Shown: positions 45,382 through 56,880, counted from the first letter of the stretch. The stretch: 64,000 nt of DNA from Branchinecta lynchi (GCA_023053575.1 JAKZAP010000008.1:8296034-8360033), one strand, 5' to 3'. Notes: generated by a model not told the origin, from the sequence alone. Program-made: numbers and translations.

Positions 45382-45705
45382 GAAGTTTCATAACAGACAA
45401 CACTAGGATGCGCGGTTTCAACAGACAACACTTGGAATGTTGTCTATTGTTGCGACAAACGTTGTGCATGAAATTTTATACATGCCAAGCATTGCCAAGA
45501 GACGGAAAATCGCCAAAAAAGAATCTGCTAAATTTTCGATATCATACGACAAACAAAAAAGCCAGCAGATACTTTTTTGGCGGTTTTTCGGCTCTTCCTG
45601 ACAATGCTTGTTACGTCGCGACAACAGATAACATTCCAAGTGTTGTCTATTTTGTGTGTTGTCTGTTGAAACCGCACACCCTTGTGTTGTCTGTTATGAA
45701 ACTTC
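45382..45705. mobile_element. TIR element with ACAACA-rich arms of about 75 bp
   Basis: GAAGTTTCATAACAGACAAC, CGGTTTCAACAGACAACAC and TTGGAATGTTGTCTATTG on the left are mirrored on the right, ending ATGAAACTTCC at 45705. The arms differ by a 16-base insertion. The centre encodes nothing recognisable. Confidence 0.8.
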
Positions 45706-46561
45706 CGACAGTGTACATACGCAACCTGCCAGGATGACCGATCTAACCTGATGACCGATTCAGCATTAATGGCGTCTTTGGTAAGGGAGTTCCATGTCTA
45801 CCAACTTCGTTGACAGGACTTCGCTTGTGCCATGACTAGTTCAAGCTGTTACAAATATTTATGCACAACTCTACCTAGACGTAAAATCGAAAACACAGAA
45901 ATTCTCTTATCGCTGACGGTTAGACGAAAGCCGGGGGAATTCCCCGAAATCTCTAAGAGCCTTCATTACTGGAAAGGAGTAATTTTCTGATTTGTGGCTT
46001 TTATGCCTGGCTTTTGGTTAGAATATGGTTCGTTATTTGAAAAGTAAGTAACTTATTTATAACCCGCCATTTCGAAAAAGTGGCGTAAATGAAAGAAAAT
46101 AAATAAAACACATAAAGACACTGAAAAACACAGGTGTCTAGTCCTGGTACCTTTTTCTCTTCTGTTTTCCGTCTTAATTACCTACTCTGTCGATCAGCAG
46201 CACATGTGCCGGTAATGATGGGTAGTAGATCCAATTCATTCATTCATATACTGGCACACGCGGCGTCCTGGATGACCTGCCGACAGGTTTAGTCTCGGGC
46301 GAGAGCAAATTGCACATTTCTCTAAGCCCGTTGTGAGTTAAGACATCTAGCAGAATTTTCATATTTTAGTTCCAGCAAAGAACTCGACATTCTTCCTTTC
46401 TAAGCTTACAGAATTATCACACAAACTGTGAAAAAAATGGGACAATGATTAGGCTACTATATTTCCGACGCTGAATGCTCTTTACTGTTTTGGCCCGAAC
46501 AAGTTAGCCAGTCAAGAAGCGCAAACTTCGTCGAAACCTTCAAGGTCTGCCGATAACCTTC
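45706..46561. other. LANCL intron, no recognised gene
   Basis: No feature beyond short AT-rich stretches. One AATAAA-rich region near 46100 is not linked to a gene. Confidence 0.4.
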
Positions 46562-46974
46562 AACAAGAGCTGAAAGCTCGTATGGCACTTGCAAGGCTGG
46601 TTCAGAGGACGAAATACATATATATTTGCCTTTCCGTGGGCTTGTTCTGATCATCTATAAGCAGAACCCTTGAAATAAGAATGATCATGGACTGGAAAAT
46701 CACGAGAATGTATCGTTTGGTAAAAAGTATTTTATTTTAAAACTTGGCTGTATAATTTCTAGCACCTTAAGGCGCTAGAAATTTCTCTGTAAGCAAAACC
46801 TTTGAGGCAAGAACCATAACAGGCCCTTGGGTATCATTAATACATATCGTTCGGTCAAAAGTATTTTTTTTTCACTTTTCCGTTAAAATGCGCACTTTAA
46901 GGGTGCTACAAATAAATGTGTAAGCAAAATGCTTGTGGCACATATGATCATGGGCTGATCCCGATGAAAAAGTT

Positions 46975-47245
46975 ATCTCAAAATAGTACTATGAAGTAGT
47001 ACGAAAAAGTAGCATGCAGTACTAACGATGCTACTACATGCTTCTACTTCAAGGCTACCGTGTTACTGCATACTACTATATGCTACTATTAGCAAGACCG
47101 GATGCTACTATGGCAAGGCAGGATGCTACTGGATACTACTACATAAGATTGGACCAGTCTGAGGCACATTAAATGATAGTATATCTTGTTATTACATAGT
47201 ATTACATGCAACGTTTTCGTACTACTACCATACTACTACGCAGGC
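46975..47245 (+). repeat. TACTAC-rich cryptic minisatellite
   Basis: GTACTATGAAGTAGTACGAA, GCTACTACATGC, GCATACTACTATATGCTACT and GGATGCTACTATGGCAAGGC occur in rapid succession. Many are short imperfect palindromes of TAGTA/TACTA. It interrupts a normal family A 5' unit, so it is probably an expansion inside A6. Confidence 0.65.
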
Positions 47246-48085
47246 TACAAATTTTTTCATCTGGATATGTATCCTCTGATCAGAACTACTTTTCGACCTT
47301 TTTTTCCGGGACCTAGAACTTCATTTGTAAGCAAGACCCTTGAGGCAAAAATGATAATGGGCTCTTGGGGATCATTGACAATGTATATGATGCTTACAAA
47401 TATTTTTCTTACTTTGCGGTCAATGTTGGTACTTTAAGGAACAGTCGGATTTGGGAAGTGGCGATTTCTAGGCCAATTTTGTCGAATCTCTAATATTCCG
47501 ACACATCTAGAAGTACCTTAACTCGCGATCACCGGAATTCCGGACACCCCCCCCTCCCGCCCAGTGGCGTCACTAGCCTTTTACCTTGGGGAGGGGGGGG
47601 GGACGTCCAGTTTGTGTCGACAAAACACATATCCGTACATTTCCCGCCAGCACAGAATAGAACCGGCGTAAAACGAACTGTAATGCATCAATTGAGACTA
47701 TTCCTTTGATGTAATTGCGTATACTAAAGTTTAAATATTTGGCTTTTCATTTTAGCTTGGCAAAAAAGCGAAGCTTCCAACGACTGTACCAAGAACAAGT
47801 TAAACTAAGCGCCACAGGCGAAATTTTTTAAATCTGCCTTTCCTCGGAAAAATTTAGCTATACCTGCAATACAAGTTCTAGCTTTTAGTATGTTTTCAGA
47901 CCCCATGAATTTCAATCCTAAGAAGCCAAACTAAATGAAACACGGTTCTTCCAAATAAAGAATACAAAAACATGCGCCGCAGGCGAAATTTTGAGTAAAC
48001 TAACTGTAATGCATCATTTGAAATTAATCCTTTGGTATAACATCGTATATTAAAGTTAACATATTCGGCTTTTCCTTTAACTTTC

Positions 48086-48996
48086 GCTAACAAGATCAAA
48101 GGTTGCGATGGGATCACAAAAATTCAATATTTGGTCCAGACAATTCGGTCTTCTCTTCGCCAGATCCAGTCTTGGCCAGACTCCTTGAACATATTTACAA
48201 TTAAATTCAGAAACAGATTAAGGCCAAATAGCTAATCATCTGAGAAAACGAAGTTCAGATATGGATTCAGCGTGTCTGTCTACCCCTACAAGTCATATCT
48301 GTTTCGACGAAAACTTCCTGCCACTTCTGCCAATTTCCTGGTTTCGGCCGAATTCCGAAACTACTTGTCCCGCGAAAAAAGAAAGCTCAAAAACCAACTC
48401 AATGTATCTTTTCTCTCCAATATTGAACATCTAATCAACTTCAAATAAAAATTTAACTTATACTAAATTTTCCGGTTCCAACCGGATTCCGGCCGAACTA
48501 TATGTCCGGTTAAAAAAAAGATTTTCATACACCGATTCAACATCTCTTCTTACCCCTAAAATCGGATATCTAATCAACTACAAATAAAACCTTAACTTTT
48601 TCCGGTTTTGGCCGGATTCCGGGCGAACTACTTACCCGGGTAGAAAATTGTTTTCACACAAGTGTTCAGCATGTCTTCTTACCCCTAAATCGAACATCTA
48701 ATCAACTCCAAATAAAACTTTTACTTTTAACAAACTTTCCAGTTTTAATCGACTATCACATTATCTGTTTAAAACATTTCATTTGCCCCTTTATTTAAAC
48801 CCCCTCCCCCACCCATAAATGTAGAGCTACAGAGCCCATCTACGAACTTGACCTTACTCTTGACCCAAAGAATCCTCACACCGAGTTTCATCAAAACATC
48901 TCATTCCCTTCGAGAGTTATGGTGCGCACAGACGGAAACACGGACAACTTTTGCGATGCCATAGGTATCCCGCCACTTACGTTTTGGGATCCCAAA
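48086..48996 (+). mobile_element. Family D element inside the family C element
   Basis: CAAGATCAAAGGTTGCGATG at the left and ACGTTTTGGGATCCCAAAA at the right interrupt the family C phrase TTTCGCTAAAAA-GCGAAGC, which is uninterrupted at 49313. The core has fewer units than the 13.9-kb copy. Confidence 0.8.
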
Positions 48997-49439
48997 AAGC
49001 GAAGCTTCCAACGACTGTACCAAGACAAGTTAAACCAAGCGCCAGAGGCTAGATTTCTTAAATCTTCTTTTTTCGTTCTTCCAAATAAAGAATACTACAA
49101 AATGCGCCGCAGGCGAAATTTTATGTAAAACTAACTGTAGTGCATCGGTTGAGATTGTTCCTTTTGTAATACGGGGGGGGGGGGGGGTGCGGACGGAAGC
49201 AGAAAAAGCTGCCAGCAGTCCTGTATCACGACAAACTCAAGGCAACGCAACCTATCTGGAAAACAACACTTTTATGTAAATTCATATACTTAAATTCACA
49301 TATTCGACTTTTCGTTTCAAATTTCGCTAAAAAACGAAGCTTCCAACGACTGTACTCAGAACAAGTTGAACTAAGCAACGCCGACGAAATTTTTTTAAAT
49401 CTGTATTTTTTCCGCAAAAATTGCGCACGACAAATGTTT

Positions 49440-50130
49440 GCCGAATCCGATTTCTTACGTATAAAAATACCCGATGTGCCGAGAAGAATACCGACGCCCG
49501 AAAAAACATTCAGAATTCGATTTCGAAGTGTTTTGCCTGACAAGACTGCAAAGAACTTTATTTTTTACGTGTAAACAGAAACCGATATACCGACGAGACT
49601 TGAACTTTCCGCATCCGCCCGATACAAATTTACAGAATCTGATTTTTTCTTGTTTCGTGTAAAAAGAACCGATGTGCCGACGAGAATACCAACGTCCGAC
49701 AAAACTATCAATCATTTTATTTTTTCTCTGTTTTGCTCGACTAGACTGCACAGAACTGATTCCTTGTGAAAATAACCCCTTGTGCCGATGAGACTTGAAC
49801 TTCCCGGCTCGCCCGAAAAAGTTTGCAAAATTTGATTTCTTACGTATAAGTAGAACCCGATGTGCCGACGAGTCGACCGACGCCCGACAAAAGCATAAAA
49901 AATGTATTTCTTCTGGATTCCTATGTATAAAAAGAACCAGATGTGCCGACGAGAATACCGAGGCACGACAAAAGCTTGCAGAATTCGATTTTTTTATTGT
50001 TTTGCCCGACAAATGTTTGCAGGATATCATTTCTTGCGTATAAAAAGACCAACGCCTGACAAAAAAGCATACACAATTTGTATTTCTTCTGTGTTTGCCG
50101 GGGCATCGCGCCGACAAATAAGTGAACTTT
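49440..50130 (+). repeat. GATGTGCCGACGAG minisatellite, 80-110-bp units
   Basis: GATGTGCCGACGAGAATACC or variants at about 49472, 49583, 49670, 49782, 49859 and 49940, joined by AGAATTCGATTTTTT, TTGCCCGAC and TTACGTATAAAAAG. A 235-codon frame on the minus strand crosses it only because the unit lacks stops in that frame. Confidence 0.75.
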
Positions 50131-51190
50131 CGTCGGTTCGCCCAACGAAAGTACTTTCTCAAGACCTTTGGGGGGGGGGGGGGAGAGTCCCCCCTCCCCC
50201 CCTCGAAGTGCCCGGAGCTAATCCGGTTCTATAAATGATTTATCCAAGCACTGTTTGATTTTGTCAGATCCAGTCCGGACATGAGAAAGATCACAAAAGA
50301 CATGTCATTTGTTCAAGTACAAAATTTCACTAGAATCCGATCACCCGTTGCAAAGTTACGCACGACTCAATATTCCAAATTCCCCCTCCGTCCGCTCCTC
50401 CCATTATGACTGGATACAGGAAATGTTTAGTTCCAAGTTAGTTTGATCGGGTCTTCGTATGCCTGCCATGTTCCGTCGTGAAATCTCTACAACCATAATC
50501 ACCGGAATTCTGGACCCCCCCCCCCCCCCCCCAAGTGTCCGGATCCAGTCCAATTGTGTAAAAGGTTTATCTAGTGCAGAAGCTTCTTCTTCCCAGCAAG
50601 TTTCACTCCGACCCCTCCAATCTAACCGTTTCTCGAGATTTCCGGTCTTCCCCCCGCCCAACTTCCCCACAGCTGTCAAATCCGGTCCAAATCAGATATC
50701 AGAAATATGTCACCTATTCAGCTATCAAGTTTCATTCCAATCCGATCACCCGTTGGAAAGTTACGCACTACTCCATTTTCAGGATTCCCCCGACCTCCAC
50801 TCCCCCCAAGATGGTCGGACCGTGAAACTGATTATTTCCAGCTTAGTCTGATCGGGTCCCTGATATGCCTGCCAAGTTTCATCGTCCTGGCACATCTGGA
50901 AGTTCCCTAACTCGAAAAAGTGTGACAGGCAGAATTGCGATCGGTATATGGCACTTGAGCCAAGCCATAAAATAAGGGAATTAAAAGCTTCAAAATCTTG
51001 TTTTCCATATCAGACGGATTGATAGGACAACGCTTCCGATTTTATGGCAGGCTATGCATGGGATTCCAAGCTAAATATCAACCTGTTCGGGATTATGCTT
51101 CCAGACGTTTGAAAAGAGAAAATATTTTTCATTGGTTTGCCTAACGTTACAAAGCTACGAAGGTTTCTGTCACTAAATCCTCGTAGTTAC

Positions 51191-51334
51191 CTTGAGCAAG
51201 TACAGTAATATCCCGGCAATGCCATGAGCTCCACCAAGGTAATAGGAATCGTGCCACTGGTACATCAAAGGAGACCCGAACTTCGGATGTTTCTTGGCGA
51301 GATGTTCTCCAGAAGCCAGCACAGCAATCGCCAC
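51191..51334 (-). CDS. LANCL: LanC-like protein exon (GGAHGIAG segment)
   Basis: The exon has 144 bases, phase 0 at both ends (acceptor CGCTTTAG, donor CTCAAG|GTAACT). It encodes VAIAVLASGEHLAKKHPKFG, SPLMYQWHDSYYLGGAHGIA and GILLYLLK. It matches the vertebrate SPLMYEWYQEYYVGAAHGLAGIYYYLM segment closely. The His of AHG is near the active site of the LanC fold. Confidence 0.95.
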
Positions 51335-51339
51335 CTAAA

Positions 51340-51790
51340 GCGAGAACATCAACATCACTTTCACAGCGGATTCCGGATCCAGCCCTGAAAGGAGAAGAGC
51401 TTCGTGGGAAAGGCATGGATCCAGTTCGATTCCTGATCCTACGCATGTTTCGGGAGCGGAACTCTCATTGTTCCGAAAAGTCTGAATCTCAAAATGAGTT
51501 CACGTCCGCGCGGTCCGACGAGTCGCCGCCTCTTAGGAACAAATCGCTTTATTGTCAATGCCTAGTCAAATCACTTTCAATTTAACTGGGCACTTAGCCG
51601 TTCAAACTGTAGCGGAAGCCTTTCACTCTGAGCTAAGCAACTACGTTAAAGCAGACGCAACACAAGCTACGCGTACGGAAAATATACGCAATACAAAAAT
51701 GGGTTTCAAGTCCATTTTTGCGTTTGCGTTAGCGCAAACTGTCCAGCACAGAATCCAAACCCACAGAATGGTAATATAGGTAAAAGATTA
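51340..51790. other. LANCL intron, no recognised gene
   Basis: A cryptic CAAAAATGGGTTTCAAGTCC-ATTTTTGCGTTTGCGT near-palindrome (about 51695-51740) suggests a small repeat. No exon-like segment. Confidence 0.4.
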
Positions 51791-51799
51791 TATATTATG

Positions 51800-52415
51800 A
51801 ATATCACATCGATGATGTCTTTAAACTAAAATATTAGAGTGTCAAGAAATCCAAAAGTGGACGTGTTCTCGGCGTCGCTGTCTCTCAAGTCGTATTCACA
51901 GTGGAAGAGAGTGTGGGGTGAAGAAGTGTATTTTAAAGCGAAGCGATTTTAAGAGAGAAGAGCTAAAATCTTATATGGGTTTAAGGGGAAATTTTCTGCC
52001 GTTGGGATCAAGAAGGAAATACCTGGCGAGGGAGCGTGCGGTAGATGGTCTTTACTCGTGCCCCATGTGTGGGGACCCGGAGGAGAGTGTGGACCACTTC
52101 ATGTCACATTGCCAGGAACTCAATGATATAAGGTTGGAGCTGCTCCAGAGACAGACAGGCGATGAGGAGTGGCTAAATGGTCTGATGGGTGGTCGATCAT
52201 TACTACTATAAAAAACCTGGCAGTGTTTGTCCAGGTGGGACTGGGACACAGGTCATTGTTCTTTTAAAGTGTTTAATTGTGTAGTTAGTTTGCTTTGTTT
52301 TGTCTTCAGAAAGTGTGTTGAATCTGTAGTTAGTATTTGATTTGCATAATATTTTTGTACCATGGCCCGTTGGGCTTTCCATGTACAATACATACATACA
52401 TACAAATACATTCAA
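51800..52415 (+). pseudogene. 5'-truncated retrotransposon end with zinc-knuckle tail
   Basis: A 97-codon frame (51918-52211) holds CPMCGDPEESVDHFMSHCQE, a CCHC-type motif usual near the C-terminus of many ORF2 proteins. A 3' UTR follows and ends in a CATACATACATACAAATACA repeat tail at about 52387-52410. Only the extreme C-terminus is present; the element type differs from R1, R3 and R4. Confidence 0.75.
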
Positions 52416-52484
52416 GCCTCATAAAAAGTAATATCATGTACGTTTTGCCATTTGCGCGAACGTTTGCGTCCATAGTAAGAACGG

Positions 52485-52800
52485 AACGCATGAGCACTCA
52501 CGATATGAAAATCTATTTGACTAAGTACCCAAAATACGTCAGTGAACCTCGGGAAGAACGAGAAACGTCAACCGAACGATGACTCAAATTCTGGGTCAGC
52601 CAATGAACGGCGTTCGTCGGAGATAGCTGTGGTGACACTTACGGCTCTTCCGCTAGGTACACGGCGATTCTTTATCGTCACGAAAGTCATCATAGGACCA
52701 ACGTAGTACATACGCCATGCGGACTATGCACGAGCGTACCGCAAAACTCATGCGTTCCGTAGTAGGAAAAGGGGGCCCTGTTAAAACCATATAAGGAGCC
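52485..52800 (+). repeat. Dispersed repeat F, copy 2
   Basis: Shares CTCGGGAAGAACGAGAAA and CGGCTCTTCCGCTAGGTACA with copy 1 at 34082. It ends 75 bases before the donor of the next LANCL exon. Confidence 0.65.
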
Positions 52801-52874
52801 CCATCACAAGAAAAGCATGTTCAACACCTACGGTAAGAAACGTCCTCTTACAAATAAAGCCTGCAAGAACTTAC

Positions 52875-53028
52875 CCGTTTGAGATGCGCGTCTTCGATGG
52901 TGGATTCACCGACCGCCTCGCGAACGAAGAGTAGAGCATACAAGTACCCTACTCGGCCATACAAAGCTTCATCTGGTAGTTTGGTTTGAATGTTATCGAC
53001 CTGATGAGTCTCAGCAAGGTCCTTTAAC
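52875..53028 (-). CDS. LANCL: LanC-like protein exon (ALYGRVGYLYALLFV)
   Basis: The 154-base exon starts by completing a codon split 2+1 with the exon at 55817 and ends in phase 0 (donor CGG|GTAAGT). It encodes LKDLAETHQVDNIQTKLPDE, ALYGRVGYLYALLFVREAVG and ESTIEDAHLKR. It matches vertebrate EMLYGRIGYIYALLFVNKNFG. Confidence 0.96.
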
Positions 53029-53244
53029 CTAGAAATTTAAGCTTTTTCTTGTAGCTTGATCATTTTGTTCAATAAAACCTTAATTTCGACGCCGAAAGTA
53101 ATGGTAATAAAAAAAAGATAATGAAAGGAGCAGACTAACTGCCAAACATACCAATAATATAAAGACTATGATGGTTTATACAGCCACAAGAGAACGGGAG
53201 AAAAATCTGAACCTGTGAATAAGATGAATTCGGTCTCTTGCTCT

Positions 53245-53398
53245 TGCTTGAAACGAGTTAAATCAATGTTTTTATTGATTTATTTATATTAAATCAGTGT
53301 TTAGTTGAAGTTCTTTTTCTTTTTATCGTTTACTCCACTTGTAGTACTTGTTTTTTGTAGTTGTGGGTGATAAATAAATAATAATAATAATAATAATC
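53245..53398 (+). repeat. Retrotransposon 3' tail, truncated
   Basis: A 3' UTR-like stretch ends GATAAATAAATAATAATAAT repeats at 53372-53397. No ORF remains. It abuts repeat F copy 3. Confidence 0.5.
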
Positions 53399-53399
53399 T

Positions 53400-53690
53400 G
53401 TACAGGGAAATACTCTATATGACCAAGTCCAAAACACGCCAGCGATCCTCAGGAAGAAGGAGTAAGCGTGTCCGTACGACTCAAACTCAACGACTCAAAT
53501 CCTGTGTCAATCAATCACCGCGATCTTTGGGCGCAGCCGCGACACCAATTCTGCCATTCTACCGCTAGATACCCGGAGAGGCCGGAGATTTCGCATCGGC
53601 AAGTAGATATAGTCATCAAGAGTATTCCTAACCGCAGCGAACTTCCAAAATATCTTTAGAGCATTTAACCATATTTTATCTACTGAAGAA
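53400..53690 (+). repeat. Dispersed repeat F, copy 3
   Basis: ATATGACCAAGTCCAAAACA, CGACTCAAATCCTGTGTCAA and TTTCGCATCGGCAAGTAGAT match copy 1. It has no coding capacity. Confidence 0.65.
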
Positions 53691-53974
53691 ACAGGAACTA
53701 TGATCCACCAGAACGCATAATCTCGTTTGCGCGGACAAATACGACGTCGTAATCGGAAATAACCCTATGCACCGTTCCCGCCGGTTAGCGAATAATATTG
53801 GCAAAAAGTATACACTAAACTTTAGGATATGATATGTGCCACAGTTGGATCATCCGTCTAAGCGACAAGCTATTACTGCAGGAATAACAGCCTATGGTTG
53901 ATGTACTAAAATTTAAAATTTGCAAAAATCTAAATTTGAAAATCTAAAATTTGCAAATTCCCGTCAAGTAATTT

Positions 53975-55600
53975 AGATTGGAAAAAAGTGGTAAATTCAG
54001 ATAAAATCGGCGATTCTTTGTCAACGAATAGCCCAATTAGCCCTGCTGCTTGGTGCAAATATTATGACCAGATTTTCAACACTATAAACCATTTTGTTCA
54101 TGCTACTTTTATGAAGCTTCTTAATTCTGCGCTTCCTACGTCACTTCGCCAGAACCAGATCCTCCCAGTCAAATTATCTTCGGTGGCACAAGCTATAAAG
54201 AAGCTCAAGTCTAGTTCTACTGATTGTGACGGTATAAGTGCAAAACACCTAAATGTTGATTGTGCAGCTCTTGTCCAACACTTACAACTTCTGTTTCAAA
54301 TGTGTTTATGTACCTCGGTTGTGCCTGAAAGTTTTTTGTGCGGAACAGTCACCTCAGTCCTGAAAAAAGGAAAGATTCCGACTGAGTGTGCATCTTATAG
54401 GCCAATTACGGTCTCTTGCAATATTAGCAAAACTTTCGAGTATCTTCTCCTCCCATCAGTTAATTCTTCGGCATATTTTGGTGAAAATCAGATTGGGTTT
54501 TCAGCTGGGGTAGGTTGCCAGCAGGCCCATCGAATTTTAGCTAATGTTCTCACTGAGGCTACTAAAAAGGGATTCGAGTTACATTTATGCGCCTTGGATC
54601 TCTCCAAAGCGTTTGACACCGTTACGCATTCCCAAGCTATTTTTTCCCTTTTTAGTCACGGCATCAATATTTCGGTAATTTTTCTTCTCAGATATTGGTA
54701 TTCAAATTCCTTTTTGCGGATTAAAACGGATATGAGGGTTTCAGAAAGTAAAATTGCAGTGCGGCGTGGGGTCCGGCAAGGTGCTGTCCTTTCCCCATCT
54801 ATTTTCAAATTGTGTATATCATCTGTCCTTTCTTCTATCCCATCCACTTGCATTCTTAATTCAGTAAATATCTCTTATCTTGCTTATGCGGATGATATTC
54901 TTTTGATCAGTAGGACTAAAAAAGGGCTTTCTTTGTCTGTTTCAACAGTAGCATCTAAACTTCACGCGATTGGACTTTCTCTTAATCTTTCAAAGTGTGA
55001 ATATCTTTCATTTAATGGTAATAACACGACTCTAATTTGTGGATCTTTTTCTATCCCATCGGTTTCGTCTTTTCGGTGGCTGGGAATTAATGTTAGTAAA
55101 ACATTAAAATCCTTCCGGACTCTCGCAGTCGCTGATTGCAAGAAGAAAATCCAACTAAGCTATTCTAAAATTGTTGCTAATCGAGGTAGATACAATAGAA
55201 AATCTCTTGCTAAATTATATTCGGCTTTTACAGATCACTCGGTTTTATTTCTTTCTGGTATTTACCCTATTTTCCATAAAAAAGATATCAGTTCAGTTCG
55301 TTCTTATTATTTCCGGTTTTCCCGCTTTCTGTTGTATCTGCCTCCATGGTACAGAAATCGGAACCTAATATCTATTTACAGTTTTCCGGATATCGGGTCG
55401 AAACTTACGGAGCTTGCTGGGAAATTACCCCAGTCAACTTATAAGAATTTGCCCGCCCACAGTGGCCTGTCTCGTTTGCTCTAGTTTCTAGTGCTTTTTG
55501 TTTTGTGAAGTGTTTGTTTTGTTTCTTTTATTGATACTCCGCTTTGTTCTTTTTGTAGCGGGTCAAAAATAAATTATTATTATTATTATTACTATCGAAA
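53975..55600 (+). mobile_element. Non-LTR retrotransposon R3, 5'-truncated, RT open
   Basis: An uninterrupted RT frame is followed by a short 3' UTR with AAAAATAAATTATTATTATT as tail at 55568-55592. The 5' end lies at about 53975, after AT-rich sequence, and lacks an endonuclease. It lies in a LANCL intron in antisense orientation to the gene. Confidence 0.85.
53988..55484 (+). CDS. R3 reverse transcriptase ORF (partial, open)
   Basis: The frame is 498 codons from the first Met, but it is open slightly upstream, so the true start is lost. RT motifs appear in order: SSSTDCDGISAKHLN, VTSVLKKGKIPTECASYRPI, ENQIGFSAG, the catalytic ALDLSKAFDTVTH, RRGVRQGAVLSPSIF, the catalytic YADDILLIS and FRWLGINVS. 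All three catalytic Asp positions are kept. A tail of about 130 residues (YNRKSLAKLYSAFTD...) lacks RNase H. The lack of stops in a 5'-truncated copy suggests recent insertion. Similar in layout to R1. Confidence 0.9.
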   Translation: MVNSDKIGDSLSTNSPISPAAWCKYYDQIFNTINHFVHATFMKLLNSALPTSLRQNQILPVKLSSVAQAIKKLKSSSTDCDGISAKHLNVDCAALVQHLQLLFQMCLCTSVVPESFLCGTVTSVLKKGKIPTECASYRPITVSCNISKTFEYLLLPSVNSSAYFGENQIGFSAGVGCQQAHRILANVLTEATKKGFELHLCALDLSKAFDTVTHSQAIFSLFSHGINISVIFLLRYWYSNSFLRIKTDMRVSESKIAVRRGVRQGAVLSPSIFKLCISSVLSSIPSTCILNSVNISYLAYADDILLISRTKKGLSLSVSTVASKLHAIGLSLNLSKCEYLSFNGNNTTLICGSFSIPSVSSFRWLGINVSKTLKSFRTLAVADCKKKIQLSYSKIVANRGRYNRKSLAKLYSAFTDHSVLFLSGIYPIFHKKDISSVRSYYFRFSRFLLYLPPWYRNRNLISIYSFPDIGSKLTELAGKLPQSTYKNLPAHSGLSRLL

Positions 55601-55816
55601 CGACAATCCTTGTTCGTAGATTATTTTTTCATATTTTTCTTCTATTTTTTTTTTACAACACTCCGCTAGTTCGAAGTTCACGGGGTCAACAGTATTATCA
55701 TCGTGATAGGCGTAACTTCTCGTAAGCTAATAAGCAGGCGCAAATCTACTTCGATTAATTCGAAGCTTCTCAGAAACAATCTGGCTTGTATAAATTCAAG
55801 CGATGCTTTTTCTTAC

Positions 55817-55965
55817 TTTTGCAGCAGGTCTGAAGTCTTTTCTGGGTTATCCAGGCTGTTGTACACTGCTGCTCCAATTGCAAGCGGTCCCGCATCTCCA
55901 GTGATGAATGTCAATTGTTTTCCTCGGCACGATTTCAATGCTCTTTCAACATAGCTTCTTGCTTG
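55817..55965 (-). CDS. LANCL: LanC-like protein exon (TFITGDAGPLAIGA)
   Basis: The 149-base exon (acceptor TTGTTCCTAG, donor CAAAA|GTAAGA) begins in phase 0 and ends with two bases of a split codon. It encodes QARSYVERALKSCRGKQLTF, ITGDAGPLAIGAAVYNSLDN and PEKTSDLLQ. It corresponds to vertebrate SITFLCGDAGPLAVAAVLYHKM. Confidence 0.95.
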
Positions 55966-56880
55966 CTAGGAACAACAAGAAACTTAGTACTTCATACCGA
56001 AAGTCGCGCTACAGGCAGAAAGTAGTACTATGAATACCTCTTTCTGTAATTCCAATTTTTGACAAAAATATGCGAGACAATTCACAGGAGGTATTTGGAA
56101 TACAAGTCATTCTGTCTCAGGAAGTCATCCTCTGGGGTTACTGTAACTAGTGTACAAGAGCTGGGAGGAGGAGGTCCCATTTCGCTGAACAGAATTCCAC
56201 CATCTGCCGACGAAAGTGGCCAATTTTTGCTGCCGAAAACTGTGAGTTTTCTTTTTGTAAGAAAAATTTTCTTTTTGTAAGAAAAAATATATGTCCATTT
56301 TCAAGAGGGTTATTCCCCTTTTTGTTTCTAACATCCCACTTTTGTATACACTATCTTGCTGGGAAAAGTGCAGGTGATTTACACAAAATTTGAAAGAGAA
56401 AAACACGTTCTCCTTCATCTTTTTACACGTGTACGCCTAAGGGCGGAAACGTTTTCAACCTCCCACCGGTACTTAATAACGGCGACTATATTCTCGTTTT
56501 ATTATTATTATTTATTTGATTCCTGCAAAACTAAACAAAAAAATATAAACATTCCAAACAACAACTAATCAGTCAAATTCACACACTATTACATGAACAT
56601 AAAGCAGTTAACTAAGCCTACAAAAACGTATTTCCCTTCATACAGTAGTAGGAATGGCGATTCCGTTGGAACGCAGGCACATCATTAGCAAGCAGCAGCA
56701 AAGACCCTGGTGTAGCTTGCCTACAAGACGAAATGAAGCAAAAACAACGGGTCATAGCCACTGTTGACAACCGTACCGTTTTTAGTGGAGTGTTCCTTGA
56801 AACAATCCATTATTGCAAGCGTTGTAGCAGCTTTCGGTTTTCAGCGTATTTTGCGGAGCTCATAACTCATTAACCAGTGC
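55966..56880. other. LANCL intron, no recognised gene
   Basis: TTTTCTTTTTGTAAGAAAAA is duplicated and self-complementary at 56247-56287. TTATTATTATTTATTTGATT at 56501-56521 resembles the tail of a minus-strand retrotransposon, but no coding part is seen. Confidence 0.4.

Larger units (their letters stand above)
47562..50195 (+). mobile_element. Family C hAT-like element (2.6 kb), inserted in A6
   Basis: It begins CAGTGGCGTCACTAGCC plus a G-run. The core has three or four tandem units of about 300 bp (GCGAAGCTTCCAACGACTGT, TGCGCCGCAGGCGAAATTTT, AACTGTAATGCATCA). A second array of shorter units follows (49440-50130), then a G-run and a C-run at 50170-50195. The terminal GACGCCCCTG is missing. 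A family D element sits inside at 48086-48996. Confidence 0.7.
46562..50975 (+). mobile_element. Family A element A6, split by a family C element
   Basis: The left part (46562-47561) starts CAACAAGAGCTGAAAGCTCG and carries the 5' tandem units (GCAAAACCTTTGAGGC). It stops at CACCGGAATTCCGGAC. The body resumes at about 50198 with GTGCCCGGAGCTAATCCGGT, which follows that point in intact copies. The end near 50970 is a shortened hairpin (GGCACTTGAGCCAAGCC). The interruption is a family C element that itself holds family D: three levels of nesting. Confidence 0.75.

Noticed and set aside
49455..50162. 235-codon minus-strand frame rich in Arg, Ser and Phe
   Set aside because: It follows the GATGTGCCGACGAG minisatellite; the peptide repeats only because the DNA does.
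52206..52415. Minus-strand 69-codon frame near the CCHC fragment
   Set aside because: It is the antisense of a retrotransposon 3' UTR and its CATA repeat tail.
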